Program-made: the position numbers and the translations under genes | From: an uncultured Aquimarina sp. | Lineage (GTDB): Bacteria; Bacteroidota; Bacteroidia; Flavobacteriales; Flavobacteriaceae | Reading direction: 5' to 3' | Assembly: GCA_947500505.1 (NCBI GenBank) | Contig: CANMSL010000008.1 | Coordinates: forward strand, 124,001 to 188,000 | Length of the DNA stretch: 64,000 nt | Shown here: positions 36,341 through 45,506 of the stretch, one piece after another | How the letters are laid out: the number at the start of each line of letters is the position of its first letter | Position numbering within the stretch: position 1 is the first letter of the stretch | The notes under the pieces: generated by a model | What the model was told of the DNA's origin: nothing | Database searches by the model: none | The model's input: only the letters and a program-made list of their open reading frames with translations

Positions 36341-36365
36341 AAAGCTCCATTTACGGAGCTCTTTT
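36341..36365. terminator. Terminator between PA2169-like gene and small lipoprotein
   Basis: AGCTCC / GGAGCT hairpin (36343-36348, 36355-36360), loop ATTTAC, with AAA before and TTTT after; usable on both strands. Confidence 0.65.
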
Positions 36366-36392
36366 ACGATTTCCTTATTTCCGGTATTGAAA

Positions 36393-36842
36393 TTAATCTT
36401 CAATATTATCAAGAACTTTATTTTTTTCAATATCTCTCTTAATTTGATCTCGTTGTTCGCTTAATAAAGTTTTCAGGTCAGCCGGAATTCCATCTTCTTC
36501 TAAAATATCATTATATTCATCTATTGCTGCTTTATCTCCTCTAATGGATTCTTCTAACATAGATTCATCATCATTCGCAGAGAAAAGTGATTTTACATCC
36601 ATCCAAGCTCTGTGAATAGTCCCCGTAAATGAGCTGTCCTCATCAAAATCTGTAAAATTTGATTTCATTCTATTTTTAAGATCTAAGTTGAATTTTCTTC
36701 GCTCCTTTGATTTTCTTTCAAAATATCTTTTTAAGGACGAGTTTTCTGCATTTTTAGCTGCCTTCTCGAATCCTTTTTCGGCATCTTTATTTTTTTCTAA
36801 AACCTCTTCTAGTTCTTCCAGGATTTCATTGTGTGTACCCAT
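36393..36842 (-). CDS. PA2169-type four-helix-bundle protein (DUF2383 family)
   Basis: 149 residues, all-alpha, no signal peptide. The pattern of four long helices (EILEELEEVLEKNKDAEKGFEKAAKN; LKRYFERKSKERRKFNLDLK; an insert with GTIHRAWMDVKSLF; then DKAAIDEYNDILEEDGIPADLKTLLSEQRDQIKRD) matches the PA2169/DUF2383 family, which has a ferritin-like bundle. Metal-binding residues cannot be assigned with confidence. Members are often stress-induced. It starts 230 nt from the Pmp3-type gene, which is in the same direction. Confidence 0.8.
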   Translation of the reverse strand: MGTHNEILEELEEVLEKNKDAEKGFEKAAKNAENSSLKRYFERKSKERRKFNLDLKNRMKSNFTDFDEDSSFTGTIHRAWMDVKSLFSANDDESMLEESIRGDKAAIDEYNDILEEDGIPADLKTLLSEQRDQIKRDIEKNKVLDNIED

Positions 36843-36984
36843 ATTTTATATTTAAGTTTAAAAGTTTTGACAATTTAACTTTTTAGCATACAGCATATTG
36901 ACTGTAACACACCTATAATTGACCCGTATGGATTATAACGCAGTAATGATTGTCTACCTTTTATCAGGGAATAATCGATATAAA

Positions 36985-37011
36985 AAAATGAGGCCATCTT
37001 TTCAGACAGCC
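36985..37011 (-). terminator. Terminator of the Pmp3-type gene
   Basis: GGCCATCT / AGACAGCC (with G-T pairs) around a TTTC loop; in the minus direction it is followed by a run of T. Located after the stop at 37073. Confidence 0.6.
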
Positions 37012-37072
37012 CCATTAATTCCAATTTCAATCTGATGCAAAACTAAATTTGAATCATATTTTTTAAATCTAA

Positions 37073-37225
37073 TCAATCATTTACAATAAAAGCGTGAATG
37101 ACTCCCGGTATCCAGCCTATAAGTGTAAGAAGAATGCTAATTAAAAATGTACCACTTAAGCCGTGTTTTAAAAATACTGCTAATGGTGGTAATAAAATAT
37201 TAAGAATGATGGTTAGTAAAGACAT
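37073..37225 (-). CDS. YqaE/Pmp3-family membrane peptide
   Basis: 50 residues, two transmembrane helices: MSLLTIILNILLPPLAVFLK, then a short polar loop (HGLSGTF) and LISILLTLIGWIPGVIHAF. The LPPLAVFL and LIGWIPGVIHAFIV segments are the Pmp3 family signature. Family members sit in the inner membrane and are induced by salt, cold and membrane stress. ATG at 37225, stop TGA at 37073-37075. A terminator lies downstream. Its place near a PA2169-like gene and an alternative sigma factor suits a stress regulon. Confidence 0.9.
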   Translation of the reverse strand: MSLLTIILNILLPPLAVFLKHGLSGTFLISILLTLIGWIPGVIHAFIVND

Positions 37226-37672
37226 AAGTATGTTTTAAATTAATACAGTTTAAAAGTACACTACACCATCACCTTTGGGTAACGTAATCAAAGTAATTTT
37301 TGACGTATATGAAAAAATGATTAGGGTAATCCGAAGCTCAGTTTATAAAATTATCGAATTTAAAGAAACCTGTTTATCGTCAGTCAGAATATTAATCACT
37401 GTATTATCCTTTTAATATTTTTATGATTTTCCTAGGGTTTAGTATATATTCATCGTTTTATATCCAATCTGATTATTATCTCAGAAATCAACACCTCTAA
37501 TTTCTTCCATTTCTTATTGCATTTAGTTAGAATAATCGTAGAATTTTAGCACCTGCATTATCGATTACAACAGAAAAATAATTGATGAAGACAACTATCT
37601 TAACTTATTTAAAATAGATTACCGTCATAAATCATGAAAATATAAAAAAACGTCTTGCAAAGTATCATAGTT
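37226..37672. other. Intergenic region between Pmp3-type gene and helical protein
   Basis: 447 nt between divergent genes with the two promoters. On the minus strand TACTTTTA occurs near 37255, a partial -7 match for the Pmp3-type gene. No gene seen. Confidence 0.4.
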
Positions 37673-38158
37673 ATGAACAAGAATCCTCAAAGTAAAATAT
37701 TAAGTTGCTTCCACAAAGAACTACTAAAATCTACATATCTTGATGAAATTACCACTAAAAAAGTATTAGAAGAAATACTTCACCACGTTTCTGGAAAAAA
37801 AGTGAAGGAGCTGATCGCATTAATGATTAAAGATAATACTAATCTTATCAAACAATACAATATATTGCTTTCTGAAAAAGAAAGATTGCAGAAAAGTAAG
37901 AAACAAAGTATTATCAATAGTATCAGTCGTGATATGGACATATTTTTAAATAAAAAGAATGACAGTATAACACTACTTTATGGAATTGTTTCTTTTCTAC
38001 AACAAATTATTCATCATAATATAGCAATTTACGAATCTATAGTTCGATTGTCGAAAAAGATAAGTGATCCAAAAGAATATAAGATTTTTAGACTACACTT
38101 GGATGATATATATGAGAACGATGAAAAACTTCTTTCACTGGCTTATGAATTGGAGTGA
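37673..38158 (+). CDS. Helical hypothetical protein
   Basis: 161 residues, start at ATG 37673 (an upstream TTG at 37655 is less likely). All helical: FHKELLKSTYLDEITTKKVLEEIL, then a coiled-coil-prone KQYNILLSEKERLQKSKKQ, and FLQQIIHHNIAIYESIVRLSKK. It is cytosolic and belongs to no family I recognise. Paired histidines (HHVS, IIHHN) and the helix-bundle look hint at a ferritin-like or hemerythrin-like fold, without proof. The gene is isolated, with a hairpin 38 nt downstream. Confidence 0.6.
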   Translation: MNKNPQSKILSCFHKELLKSTYLDEITTKKVLEEILHHVSGKKVKELIALMIKDNTNLIKQYNILLSEKERLQKSKKQSIINSISRDMDIFLNKKNDSITLLYGIVSFLQQIIHHNIAIYESIVRLSKKISDPKEYKIFRLHLDDIYENDEKLLSLAYELE

Positions 38159-38196
38159 TTTTTTAAATCAATAAATCATTATTATACACATAAAAA

Positions 38197-38223
38197 GCTA
38201 AGAACATTTTGAAGATTCTTAGC
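38197..38223. terminator. Hairpin between two small genes
   Basis: GCTAAGAA (38197-38204) and TTCTTAGC (38216-38223) form a perfect 8-bp stem with an 11-nt loop. The T tract is on the minus side (TTTTTA), so it terminates best in the minus direction, where no gene is seen; on the plus strand it could still stabilise the upstream mRNA end. Confidence 0.45.
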
Positions 38224-38245
38224 ATTATCCTTAAATCTACAAATT

Positions 38246-38485
38246 TTGGAACATACTTCTATTATTGTTACAACCAAACATCTTTGCCAATTCAATACTT
38301 TTGAAGAATGGAAACTTAGAAATAAACGTTTAGATCAAAAAGTTTATACGGAACATCAAATTCTATTTTTAGATAATAGAGGTCATCTGATTATCACTGA
38401 TAAAGATTTTAAGACTAGCGAAACCCTTGATCTTTTACCGATTAAAGCATTCGTGCTTGTAAGGTCTAGTGAATTGGCAAAATAA
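38246..38485 (+). CDS. Possible small hypothetical protein (TTG start)
   Basis: 79 residues from a TTG codon (38246). No ATG is available in the frame. The product has mixed strands (IIVTTKHLCQFNTFEEWKLRNK, QILFLDNRGHLIITDKDF, LLPIKAFVLVRSSELAK). No domain recognised. It follows a hairpin and precedes a histidine kinase by 343 nt. I rate it as uncertain; the open frame is long for AT-rich DNA but start evidence is weak. Confidence 0.4.
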   Translation: MEHTSIIVTTKHLCQFNTFEEWKLRNKRLDQKVYTEHQILFLDNRGHLIITDKDFKTSETLDLLPIKAFVLVRSSELAK

Positions 38486-38828
38486 AACTGATTTGATAGC
38501 AAAACGACAGAATTCTAAAAAGTTGGTGATGGTGATTTATTAAGGTATCTTTGAACTTAACCATTACAATAGATAAACACTGTGATTACTGTAAGCAATA
38601 ACCACGTCTGTAAAATGATTGATTCTTTTGCTACAGTGTAATAAGCAAGTGTTACAAAAATTTATCGTTTTCAAGACTTCGGGTGAATTATCATTAACTT
38701 TTACTAAACTCAGGTAAACGAATACATATTGAGTTTTGAAGAGACTATTTGAAGCTTTTACAACAGAAAGAATTCATAATCATCTATTTAGTACGATATA
38801 CTAAATAATTTAAGCAAACAAAAGAAGT
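38486..38828. other. Upstream region of the RsbR-like histidine kinase gene
   Basis: 343 nt of AT-rich sequence; no gene, no strong hairpin. Probably carries the promoter of the kinase gene. Confidence 0.4.
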
Positions 38829-39965
38829 ATGAAACCAGCAGCCGAAGTGATCAATAGCAAAATTTTAGAAATTATGGAGCTTTGGGAAAAAGAGGTGACA
38901 AAGGAAGTTCCTGCCTCAAATAACCTTTCAGAAATTGCGCTCTATGATCATCTCCCGAATTTAATGAAAGATATATCAACAGTGATGTCGCGACGCAAAA
39001 CCTTAATGGAAGCTCAGACCGATGATAAGTATAAGGAAATATTGGAAAACAGTATAGAACATGGACGCCACAGAGCATCCTCTTCAAATTATACCGCAAG
39101 TCAAATTGTTCACGAGTATATCGTTTTTCATAAGACTCTAACCGCTACTTTACTAGAAAATGAAGTATATACCCTAGAGGTTGGGGAATTGTTAAAATAT
39201 TTAATTGAAACTGCTATACTAAATTCAGTCGAATCGTTCTCAAAAGCTTTATCTGAGATGCAGGATACACTTATCGGCACTTTAGCACATGACATTCGTA
39301 ATCCTCTATCCGCAGCGCAAACATCTCTGGATCTTATGATATATGATGAAGGTGAAGAGTGGTTTGACACAATGAAAGGTACTGCTTCAAAAAGTGTTAA
39401 GAAAGCACTTAGTCTTATTGAAGGGCTTATGGATTCTATAACCGTAAAAGCCGGGCAAGGGATGATGATGAATTTTACCGAAGAAAACATTACAAAAGTA
39501 ATTAAAGATGTCCATTCAGATGCTATTGATATTTATTCCCACACCTTTGAGCTAAAAGGAGATCTTCAGGATATAACCGGCGTATTCGATAAAATAGCAA
39601 TTCGGCGTTTGTTAGAAAACTTAATTTCTAATGCCGTAAAATATGGCTCTTACAAAACTCCTATCATTTTAAAATTAATTGACCTGAAAGAAAGTGTAAA
39701 AATTTCTGTTCGTAATTATGGTTCACCGATTCCTAAAGATAAGCAAGGAGAGATATTTCAATTTTTAAGAAGAGATCAATCTCAAAATAATATAAATCTA
39801 AACAGTTGGGGAATGGGACTAACCTTGGTTCGATTGGTAGCAGAGGCTCACGGAGGATATGTACATTTAGAAAGTGATGCCAAAGAAGGCACTTGTTTTA
39901 CCATATTGTTGGACAAAAACTTTAACAAACCCGGAAAAACAAGAACAAAACTGAAGGAAAACTGA
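38829..39965 (+). CDS. Soluble histidine kinase with RsbR-like N-terminal domain
   Basis: 378 residues, no transmembrane segment. The N-terminal about 135 residues resemble the RsbRD_N helical domain (ILEIMELWEKEVTKEVP, LPNLMKDISTVMSRR, SQIVHEYIVFHKTLT). Then HisKA with His154 in GTLAHDIRNPLSAAQ and HATPase_c (NLISNAVKYG; NSWGMGLTLVRLVAEAHGG; TCFTILL). RsbR-type domains belong to stress-sensing partner-switch and stressosome systems, so a role in stress sensing is plausible. No response regulator is adjacent; the partner must be elsewhere. The monocistronic location follows the stress-like cluster. Confidence 0.85.
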   Translation: MKPAAEVINSKILEIMELWEKEVTKEVPASNNLSEIALYDHLPNLMKDISTVMSRRKTLMEAQTDDKYKEILENSIEHGRHRASSSNYTASQIVHEYIVFHKTLTATLLENEVYTLEVGELLKYLIETAILNSVESFSKALSEMQDTLIGTLAHDIRNPLSAAQTSLDLMIYDEGEEWFDTMKGTASKSVKKALSLIEGLMDSITVKAGQGMMMNFTEENITKVIKDVHSDAIDIYSHTFELKGDLQDITGVFDKIAIRRLLENLISNAVKYGSYKTPIILKLIDLKESVKISVRNYGSPIPKDKQGEIFQFLRRDQSQNNINLNSWGMGLTLVRLVAEAHGGYVHLESDAKEGTCFTILLDKNFNKPGKTRTKLKEN

Positions 39966-40502
39966 ATTATTTCATATATCGAACACCAACTTCCTAAGAT
40001 TTAATATAAAATACATTTTATCCTCAAATTATCCTCAAAGACGCTGATGATGCTTTGGATAAGGTTATGAATTTCTACAAAATGATTTCTGAGGGTGGGG
40101 GTCGTAAATCTAAATTTTTCTCCTTTGTTCCACCAATCGATACGAAGTGTATCCATTTTTGATAAAAAAACTGCTATCGGCTTCAGATTTGCTTTTTTTT
40201 TAAAATACGACTCTGAATTATAACCGACCGTTTGACACGTCTCCGCTGAATTTTCTCGTTTTTTTTAGTAACTCCTTTGATTTAGTAATCTTCAGGTTAA
40301 AAACTATTTCCTTTAGGTAAAATACCAACCAATTACTTTAAAACTATATTCTGAACTACCAATAACTTGCTACATGTGCAATCAACTAGAATTCAGAAAA
40401 GAAAATTATCAGGATAAAGTGTGATATATGAACAAGGAAAGTTACTAACTAAATACTAACAAATAATTCATTTGTCATGAAATGAAATAAAACTATCTAG
40501 TA
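39966..40502. other. Non-coding stretch with a possible gene remnant
   Basis: 537 nt. A plus-strand frame at 40031-40162 reads like the end of a protein (ILKDADDALDKVMNFYKMI, then ...FSFVPPIDTKCIHF, stop TGA) but has no start and no recognised family; I treat it as a remnant at most. A small GATAC/GTATC stem lies near 40138-40152. The rest shows nothing. Confidence 0.3.
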
Positions 40503-41414
40503 ATGAAAATAGGCATACTTGGAATTGGTGGAATTGGTGGATTTATTGGTGCACCTCTTGCCAGATTTTACACAAAAAATCAATCACGAATAGAAATAGT
40601 ATTCATATGCAGAGGAAAAACAAAAACTGCTATTAAGGAAAAGGGTCTCTTATTTTACCATGATAAAAGAACTGAATTTTTACATCCTCATTTGGTGTCT
40701 GATAATCCAAATGAGATTGGCAAATTAGATGTTTTAATTTTGGCTACAAAGTCGTATGCACTCATTGATGCACTAGAAGATTTTAATCTATGTTTGAGCT
40801 CGGAAAGTATTGTAATCACACTACAAAATATGGTCAATTCAAAGGACTTAATATTCAATAAATTTGGTAAAGATCTAAACTTATTAGAAGGTTGTATCTA
40901 TGTGGCTTCTAATATCAAAGCACCAGGTAATATTGAACATCTAGGTGGCCCTGGAAAAATTTTTATTGGAGGAGTAAAAGAAAAAAATGAGTACACAGAA
41001 TTACTTAGTGTAATGCATGCAGCTGGTATAAACATTTCATACGAAGAAGAAATCCTGCCAGTGTTATGGAAAAAATATCTATTTGTTGCTCCCGTTGCTG
41101 CTATTACAACTGCCTATGATGTTACATTTGGAGAACTTCTAGTAAATAAACCTTTGATGTTGATTTTGGAAGATATGATGAAAGAACTAAGCAAATTAGC
41201 TATTTCTAAAGGCGTAAAATTGACTAATAAAGATATAGAATCTGCTTTAGGTTTACTTTCAAAATTCCCCTTTGAATCCAAATCATCTTTACAAATAGAT
41301 TATGAACAGAGTAAGCCAAACGAAAAAGAATTTCTCGTAAACTATGTAATAGAAGAGTGTATAAAAAAAGGTATTCATTGCCCTATTTACCATCAAACTA
41401 GTAAGCTTATTTAG
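40503..41414 (+). CDS. Ketopantoate reductase family protein
   Basis: 303 residues of the PanE/ApbA fold. The N-terminal Rossmann motif GILGIGGIGGFIGAPLAR (G-x-G-x-x-G) binds NADP; FICRGKTKTAIKEKG, LILATKSY and the catalytic-lysine region (VLWKKYLFVAPVAAITTAYD, Lys in the helix after the Rossmann domain) follow. SSLQIDYEQSKPNEKEFLVNY matches the family C-terminus (S-x-D). PanE reduces 2-ketopantoate to pantoate for coenzyme A. As Bacteroidota often carry several paralogues and no pan genes are adjacent, another 2-keto acid is possible. First gene of the accessory zone. Confidence 0.82.
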   Translation: MKIGILGIGGIGGFIGAPLARFYTKNQSRIEIVFICRGKTKTAIKEKGLLFYHDKRTEFLHPHLVSDNPNEIGKLDVLILATKSYALIDALEDFNLCLSSESIVITLQNMVNSKDLIFNKFGKDLNLLEGCIYVASNIKAPGNIEHLGGPGKIFIGGVKEKNEYTELLSVMHAAGINISYEEEILPVLWKKYLFVAPVAAITTAYDVTFGELLVNKPLMLILEDMMKELSKLAISKGVKLTNKDIESALGLLSKFPFESKSSLQIDYEQSKPNEKEFLVNYVIEECIKKGIHCPIYHQTSKLI

Positions 41415-41489
41415 ACATTATAATTAGGATTTAGCAAATTTTATTTAAGCAGGAAATACCGGACAGCAACAAAGCATAATTAATAATTT

Positions 41490-41885
41490 TTACTCGTCCG
41501 TTTTAATTGTCTTTATCAATGAAATAACAAGCAGAAAAAAGGCAATACCAAAACCAAAAACTCCAATGTTTATATTGAAAATTGTTTTTTCGGTACCATC
41601 TAAATATTTCATTGAGCCACCATATGTAGTTTGAAGTGCATAAGCCAACAAAAAGCCTCCGGTAATGAGCATACTTAATAGTGTGCCTAATACATAGTTC
41701 TTTCTAACCCATACCTGCCATAGACATAACAAACCAATAGAACTATTTGTAATCAATTGCCACACCTCATGAATCTTAGCATGCGGTGTCCAATCTGGGT
41801 TGAATACGTGGCTTTCATTTATCTCTAAATACGGTACGGCAAAAGCATAAAGTATGATACTGAAGGTTATAATGGATTTTTGCAT
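41490..41885 (-). CDS. Four-helix membrane protein
   Basis: 131 residues with four predicted transmembrane helices (ITFSIILYAFAVPYL; LITNSSIGLLCLWQVWV; LGTLLSMLITGGFLLAYAL; IGVFGFGIAFFLLVISLI) and a conserved-looking HVFNPDWTPHAKIHEVWQL loop between helices 1 and 2, rich in His and Trp. No family name can be given with confidence. It is in the same orientation as the next alpha/beta hydrolase gene and 68 nt downstream of it, so the two may share a transcript. Confidence 0.6.
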   Translation of the reverse strand: MQKSIITFSIILYAFAVPYLEINESHVFNPDWTPHAKIHEVWQLITNSSIGLLCLWQVWVRKNYVLGTLLSMLITGGFLLAYALQTTYGGSMKYLDGTEKTIFNINIGVFGFGIAFFLLVISLIKTIKTDE

Positions 41886-41953
41886 ACTAAATTTTAATAT
41901 TTATAAAGTTGGGTCTTTTGAATAGTTTATACAATATCTGTTGTATTTGTGTA

Positions 41954-42688
41954 CTAATAACTTTCAAACCATTGCAACAAAAAATTATTCAATTCCTGTG
42001 GTTTTTCTAATGGTGCTATATGTCCACAATCTGAAATCACTTTAAATGTTGAATTCGGGATGTTACTGGCCATTTCTTTCATCTCTCTTGGCGAAGAGCC
42101 GATGTCATCCCTACCTGCTATAACTAAAACGGGGATTTTTAAATTTTTTAAATTTTTAAACTCATCAGGTCTGTTTCTAATAGCTGTATATCCGGCAATA
42201 ACAACATCTTTAGAGGCCTCTTTCATTAATGAAATATACATTTTTCGAATTTCATCACTAGCATTAGGACTCAGAAGGCGGTCAGCGAATCTATCAATAA
42301 AATTATTCAGCCCTCCATTTTTTATAGCAGCTATCGTTATGTCTCTATTATTCTTGTCCTCATCTGTATCAACAATGGCACTGGTATGTATAACCGTCAC
42401 GGTTTTAACGATATCCGGATAACGACGAGATATATTGAGTGTAATTGAACCGCCCATGGACATTCCCACAATATGAACGGAGTTAAGATTGTTTTCCTTT
42501 ATGAATTGAAAAACGTAATTACTGTAAGAATCTATGGAATGATTAAAGCCGTTGTCGCTAAGGTTTGAGCCGTAGCCAGGTAGGTCAACTGCATAACAAT
42601 TGTAGTTGTTACTTAATGCTTCTATTTGAAAATTCCAAATGGAAGCACTCATTGGAAATCCATGGATAAATACTATATTTTCTTTCAA
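41954..42688 (-). CDS. Alpha/beta-fold hydrolase
   Basis: 244 residues, cytosolic. Nucleophile elbow GMSMGGS with Ser77, oxyanion loop HGFPMSAS, catalytic Asp in VIAGRDDIGS and His in DCGHIAPLEKP. Cap-like helices lie between (residues about 120-170). The layout is that of pimeloyl-ester/3-oxoadipate-type esterases, but the substrate is not evident. It begins in front of a membrane-protein gene on the minus strand. Confidence 0.85.
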   Translation of the reverse strand: MKENIVFIHGFPMSASIWNFQIEALSNNYNCYAVDLPGYGSNLSDNGFNHSIDSYSNYVFQFIKENNLNSVHIVGMSMGGSITLNISRRYPDIVKTVTVIHTSAIVDTDEDKNNRDITIAAIKNGGLNNFIDRFADRLLSPNASDEIRKMYISLMKEASKDVVIAGYTAIRNRPDEFKNLKNLKIPVLVIAGRDDIGSSPREMKEMASNIPNSTFKVISDCGHIAPLEKPQELNNFLLQWFESY

Positions 42689-42829
42689 TTTTTCTTTCGT
42701 ATTATTATTTATAAACTTTTCTGGCTTACATTCTTTTCGTCAAGAGTTTAAACTTGACCTCAAAAGAATGAAATTTGCTAGCGTAAAAATGAGTAATTGA
42801 TATCTCATTTTATCGCACAATTTTAAAAT

Positions 42830-42934
42830 CTAAGTAAAAAGCCAAAACCATAATGCAAATAGCAATGTACTTATTACAAATAACAAAACTCTTTTACCTA
42901 CTTTTAATTGGGCACTCTCATTACTTTGATTCAT
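42830..42934 (-). CDS. Small single-pass membrane peptide
   Basis: 34 residues: a polar N-terminus (MNQSNESAQLKVGKR) and one transmembrane helix (VLLFVISTLLFALWFWLF), then stop TAG at 42830-42832. The basic residues before the helix fit an N-in orientation. No family recognised. The gene is short and not backed by a known motif, so confidence is moderate. It lies 142 nt before the alpha/beta hydrolase gene on the same strand. Confidence 0.4.
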   Translation of the reverse strand: MNQSNESAQLKVGKRVLLFVISTLLFALWFWLFT

Positions 42935-43273
42935 AATAATTTCACTTTAAATTATTTTCGTAGAAATCAACTTCTGTTGAATCCTCCAACATTCTATAAG
43001 TATACTAGTTTGAGTAAAAATCACATAAAAGGTATTTTTATTTTATCTACTTATTTCTGAGGAACCAAAAACCTCAAATTACTATCTGATTTAAATTTAT
43101 AAATTTTGGATAATAGTTTAGGTAGTATTCTTTAACAGATACTGGGAGGGAAATAAGAGAACGTTAAAGTTTATGACACTTGTGATTTTAATTTCTTTTT
43201 ATATACTTATTTTTTATATTAAAAAACAAATGGACACTTACTGGTAGCAATCTGTTCATTGTCAGAGAAGCAT
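42935..43273. other. Intergenic region before the second alpha/beta hydrolase
   Basis: About 340 nt, AT-rich. Holds the divergent promoters; no gene or clear repeat seen. Confidence 0.4.
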
Positions 43274-44131
43274 ATGACTGAAAAAATCATCAAAATTTCT
43301 GCGGAAGATGGCTATAATCTTTCTGCAACCTTAAGAGAACCTGAATTAAAGAGTAAGGGATTCATTCAAATACATTGCGGTACGGGCATTCCTCAAGTAC
43401 TGTATGCTAATTTTGCTAAATATCTAACAAGCAACGGTTATACTACCTTAACCTTTGATTATAGAGGAATTGGTGCTTCAAAGCCAAAATCTTTGAAAGG
43501 ATTTGAGGCTTATATTAGAGAATGGGGACAAAAGGATATGACTGGTGTTTTTAATTGGGCATTGAATAATTATCCAAATGATAAAAAAATAATTATAGCT
43601 CATAGTATGGGTGGTCAAATGGTTGGGCTAATGGAAAACAATAATAAAATAGACCAACTTTACCTCATAGCTTCTTCTACGGGATATTGGAAGGATATGA
43701 GTAAACCCTATAAATGGATTCTTCCACCGTTATGGTTCGTTTATATTCCTTTATCAATATACATCTATGGTTATGTAAATGCTGAAATTATAAAACAGGG
43801 TGAAAATCTTCCTAAAGGTGTGGCAGAAGAGTGGAAAAAGTGGTGTGCCAATCCCAGCTATTTTGAAATAGAATTCGGGAAATCCTTACATCCGTTATAC
43901 TACGACCAAATAAATAGTCCTATAAAATCTATTCAAATTGCTGATGACCCAATAGCCAACGGAATAACTTGCAACAAGTTATTGAAATATTATAAAAACT
44001 CAGAAATCACCATAGACAAAATATCACCTGAAGAAATGGGTGTTTCCAAGATAGGTCATACAGGGTTTTTCTCTAGAAAATTTAAAGATACGCTGTGGAG
44101 AAGATTACTAAACGATATTAACATGATTTAA
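43274..44131 (+). CDS. Alpha/beta hydrolase, COG4757-like
   Basis: 285 residues from ATG 43274 (a TTG lies five codons upstream). N-terminus TEKIIKISAEDGYNLSATLREP, then FDYRGIGASKP and the nucleophile elbow AHSMGGQMVGL. The C-terminal catalytic His is in IGHTGFFSRKF. The GIPQVLYANFAKYLTSNGY stretch and the Trp-rich cap (WILPPLWFVYIPLSIYIYG) are typical of the COG4757 group of predicted hydrolases. Substrate unknown. Free-standing plus-strand gene. Confidence 0.78.
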   Translation: MTEKIIKISAEDGYNLSATLREPELKSKGFIQIHCGTGIPQVLYANFAKYLTSNGYTTLTFDYRGIGASKPKSLKGFEAYIREWGQKDMTGVFNWALNNYPNDKKIIIAHSMGGQMVGLMENNNKIDQLYLIASSTGYWKDMSKPYKWILPPLWFVYIPLSIYIYGYVNAEIIKQGENLPKGVAEEWKKWCANPSYFEIEFGKSLHPLYYDQINSPIKSIQIADDPIANGITCNKLLKYYKNSEITIDKISPEEMGVSKIGHTGFFSRKFKDTLWRRLLNDINMI

Positions 44132-44405
44132 TCTATCGGTATAATTATATAGTTAGATGAGACAATAAATAAAAGCATCCCACTAGAAATTAGGGATAAA
44201 TATAAGATAAATAAATTTTTTAATTTCATAGTTAGAAAAACTTATAATTACTTATATGTATTTGTATTTGTAAGATGTAAAAAATTACAATTAAAGCGCT
44301 AAAAAATAATTTTAGCTTTTAAAACCAGGTCGAAAATATGATTTATAGACAATTAATTCTACTAATTGGCTAAACTGAATACAAAGATTTTTAAACCAAA
44401 AAAAA
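44132..44405. other. Intergenic region before the cupin gene
   Basis: 274 nt, AT-rich, without gene, repeat or recognisable promoter pair. Confidence 0.4.
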
Positions 44406-44430
44406 ATGAGTTATTCAAGGAAATTTCTGA

Positions 44431-44769
44431 TTGCCCGATTATTACCATCTAAGAGTAGTTGCTGAAATGAACAATGAGTTTATTAAAGTCGTAAAAATTA
44501 AAGGCAATAAAGTCCCTTGGCATTATCACGATAACAGTGACGAACTATTCTATATACTTGAAGGAGAATTAAAAATGGAAATTGAATCTGAGTCAGAGGT
44601 CATGTTTAAGTCAGTTGATTTGTTTGTGGTAAAGAAAAACACTAAACATAGGGTCACATCAAGAGATGAATCTAAATTAATGTTAATAGAGCATAAAAAC
44701 ACTTCACATACCGGCAATGTGACCCCTGAAATCACAAAAACTTTAAATCGGCAAATTAAATATGATTAA
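44431..44769 (+). CDS. Cupin-domain protein, possible 5' frameshift
   Basis: 112 residues as opened from a TTG. The cupin core is intact: metal ligands His and Glu in WHYHDNSDELFYILEGEL (cupin motif 1) and the second motif KKNTKHRV. Close relatives begin about 8-10 residues earlier with a K-F-x-x-F-type start. Here an ATG at 44406 opens MSYSRKFL and the reading frame then needs a +1 shift at about 44430 to join DYYHLRVVAEMN; an in-frame TGA (44428-44430) precedes the TTG. So the gene may be slightly damaged or use a non-ATG start. Function: small cupin of unknown substrate. Confidence 0.6.
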   Translation: MPDYYHLRVVAEMNNEFIKVVKIKGNKVPWHYHDNSDELFYILEGELKMEIESESEVMFKSVDLFVVKKNTKHRVTSRDESKLMLIEHKNTSHTGNVTPEITKTLNRQIKYD

Positions 44770-44837
44770 AATATATTCTATTATGATAAAGTTATCAAGT
44801 TGGAATTTGAGACTTACTATGTAATTAGCACAACAGA

Positions 44838-45305
44838 ATGACAAATTACGAAAAGGTTTTAATTAGAAAGGCCAAAGAAAAAGACTGCGGACAAATTTTC
44901 ATTTTAATTGGCGAATTGGCGAAAGACCACAACCAAGAGACTTATGTTCAGACAATTGAACATGAAATTAAAAAAGCCTTAATTGATAGCGAAAAAAAAG
45001 TGGGTGTTATTGTAGCTGAAATAGACAGTCAACTAATTGGCTATCTTTCCTACACTTGGAATTATTCTATTTGGTCAGGGAGTGACTATATGAATATTGA
45101 TGATGTCTTTGTCCAGGAAAAATTTAGAGGACATACAATTGGTAAGATGTTGATGTTGGAAGCTAATAAAATAGCATTAGAAAATAATGTTTCAAAGATT
45201 AAGTGGGAGGTTGAAGTAGACAATGACAGTGCCATAAAATTTTATGAAAGTCTTGGGGCTACATTTTCACAAAAAGGAATTTTTAAGTGGCACTTGAAGC
45301 CATAA
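44838..45305 (+). CDS. GNAT-family N-acetyltransferase
   Basis: 155 residues. The acetyl-CoA pyrophosphate loop is seen as VFVQEKFRGHTIGKMLM (motif Q/R-x-x-G-x-G/A with I in place of G), then ALENNVSKIKWEVEVDNDSAIKFYESLGA, the C-terminal GNAT strand-helix. It would acetylate a small amine or protein. Intact and probably monocistronic; nothing in the neighbourhood names the substrate. Confidence 0.85.
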   Translation: MTNYEKVLIRKAKEKDCGQIFILIGELAKDHNQETYVQTIEHEIKKALIDSEKKVGVIVAEIDSQLIGYLSYTWNYSIWSGSDYMNIDDVFVQEKFRGHTIGKMLMLEANKIALENNVSKIKWEVEVDNDSAIKFYESLGATFSQKGIFKWHLKP

Positions 45306-45506
45306 ACCTTGGATATAATTTTAAAGTTTTTTAAATCATTGTTATAATAAGTAAAAATTGATAGAAGTCCTGTTTAATCAACAAGACTTTTCTATGTTCA
45401 AGAGTTATCTTCAATCTGAAATAAATTAAAATTTCCATTCTAGAAATGTGATTTATCACACGAATTGGATACTAATTGCTAAAATCTTAATTAAAATCAC
45501 AAAAAA

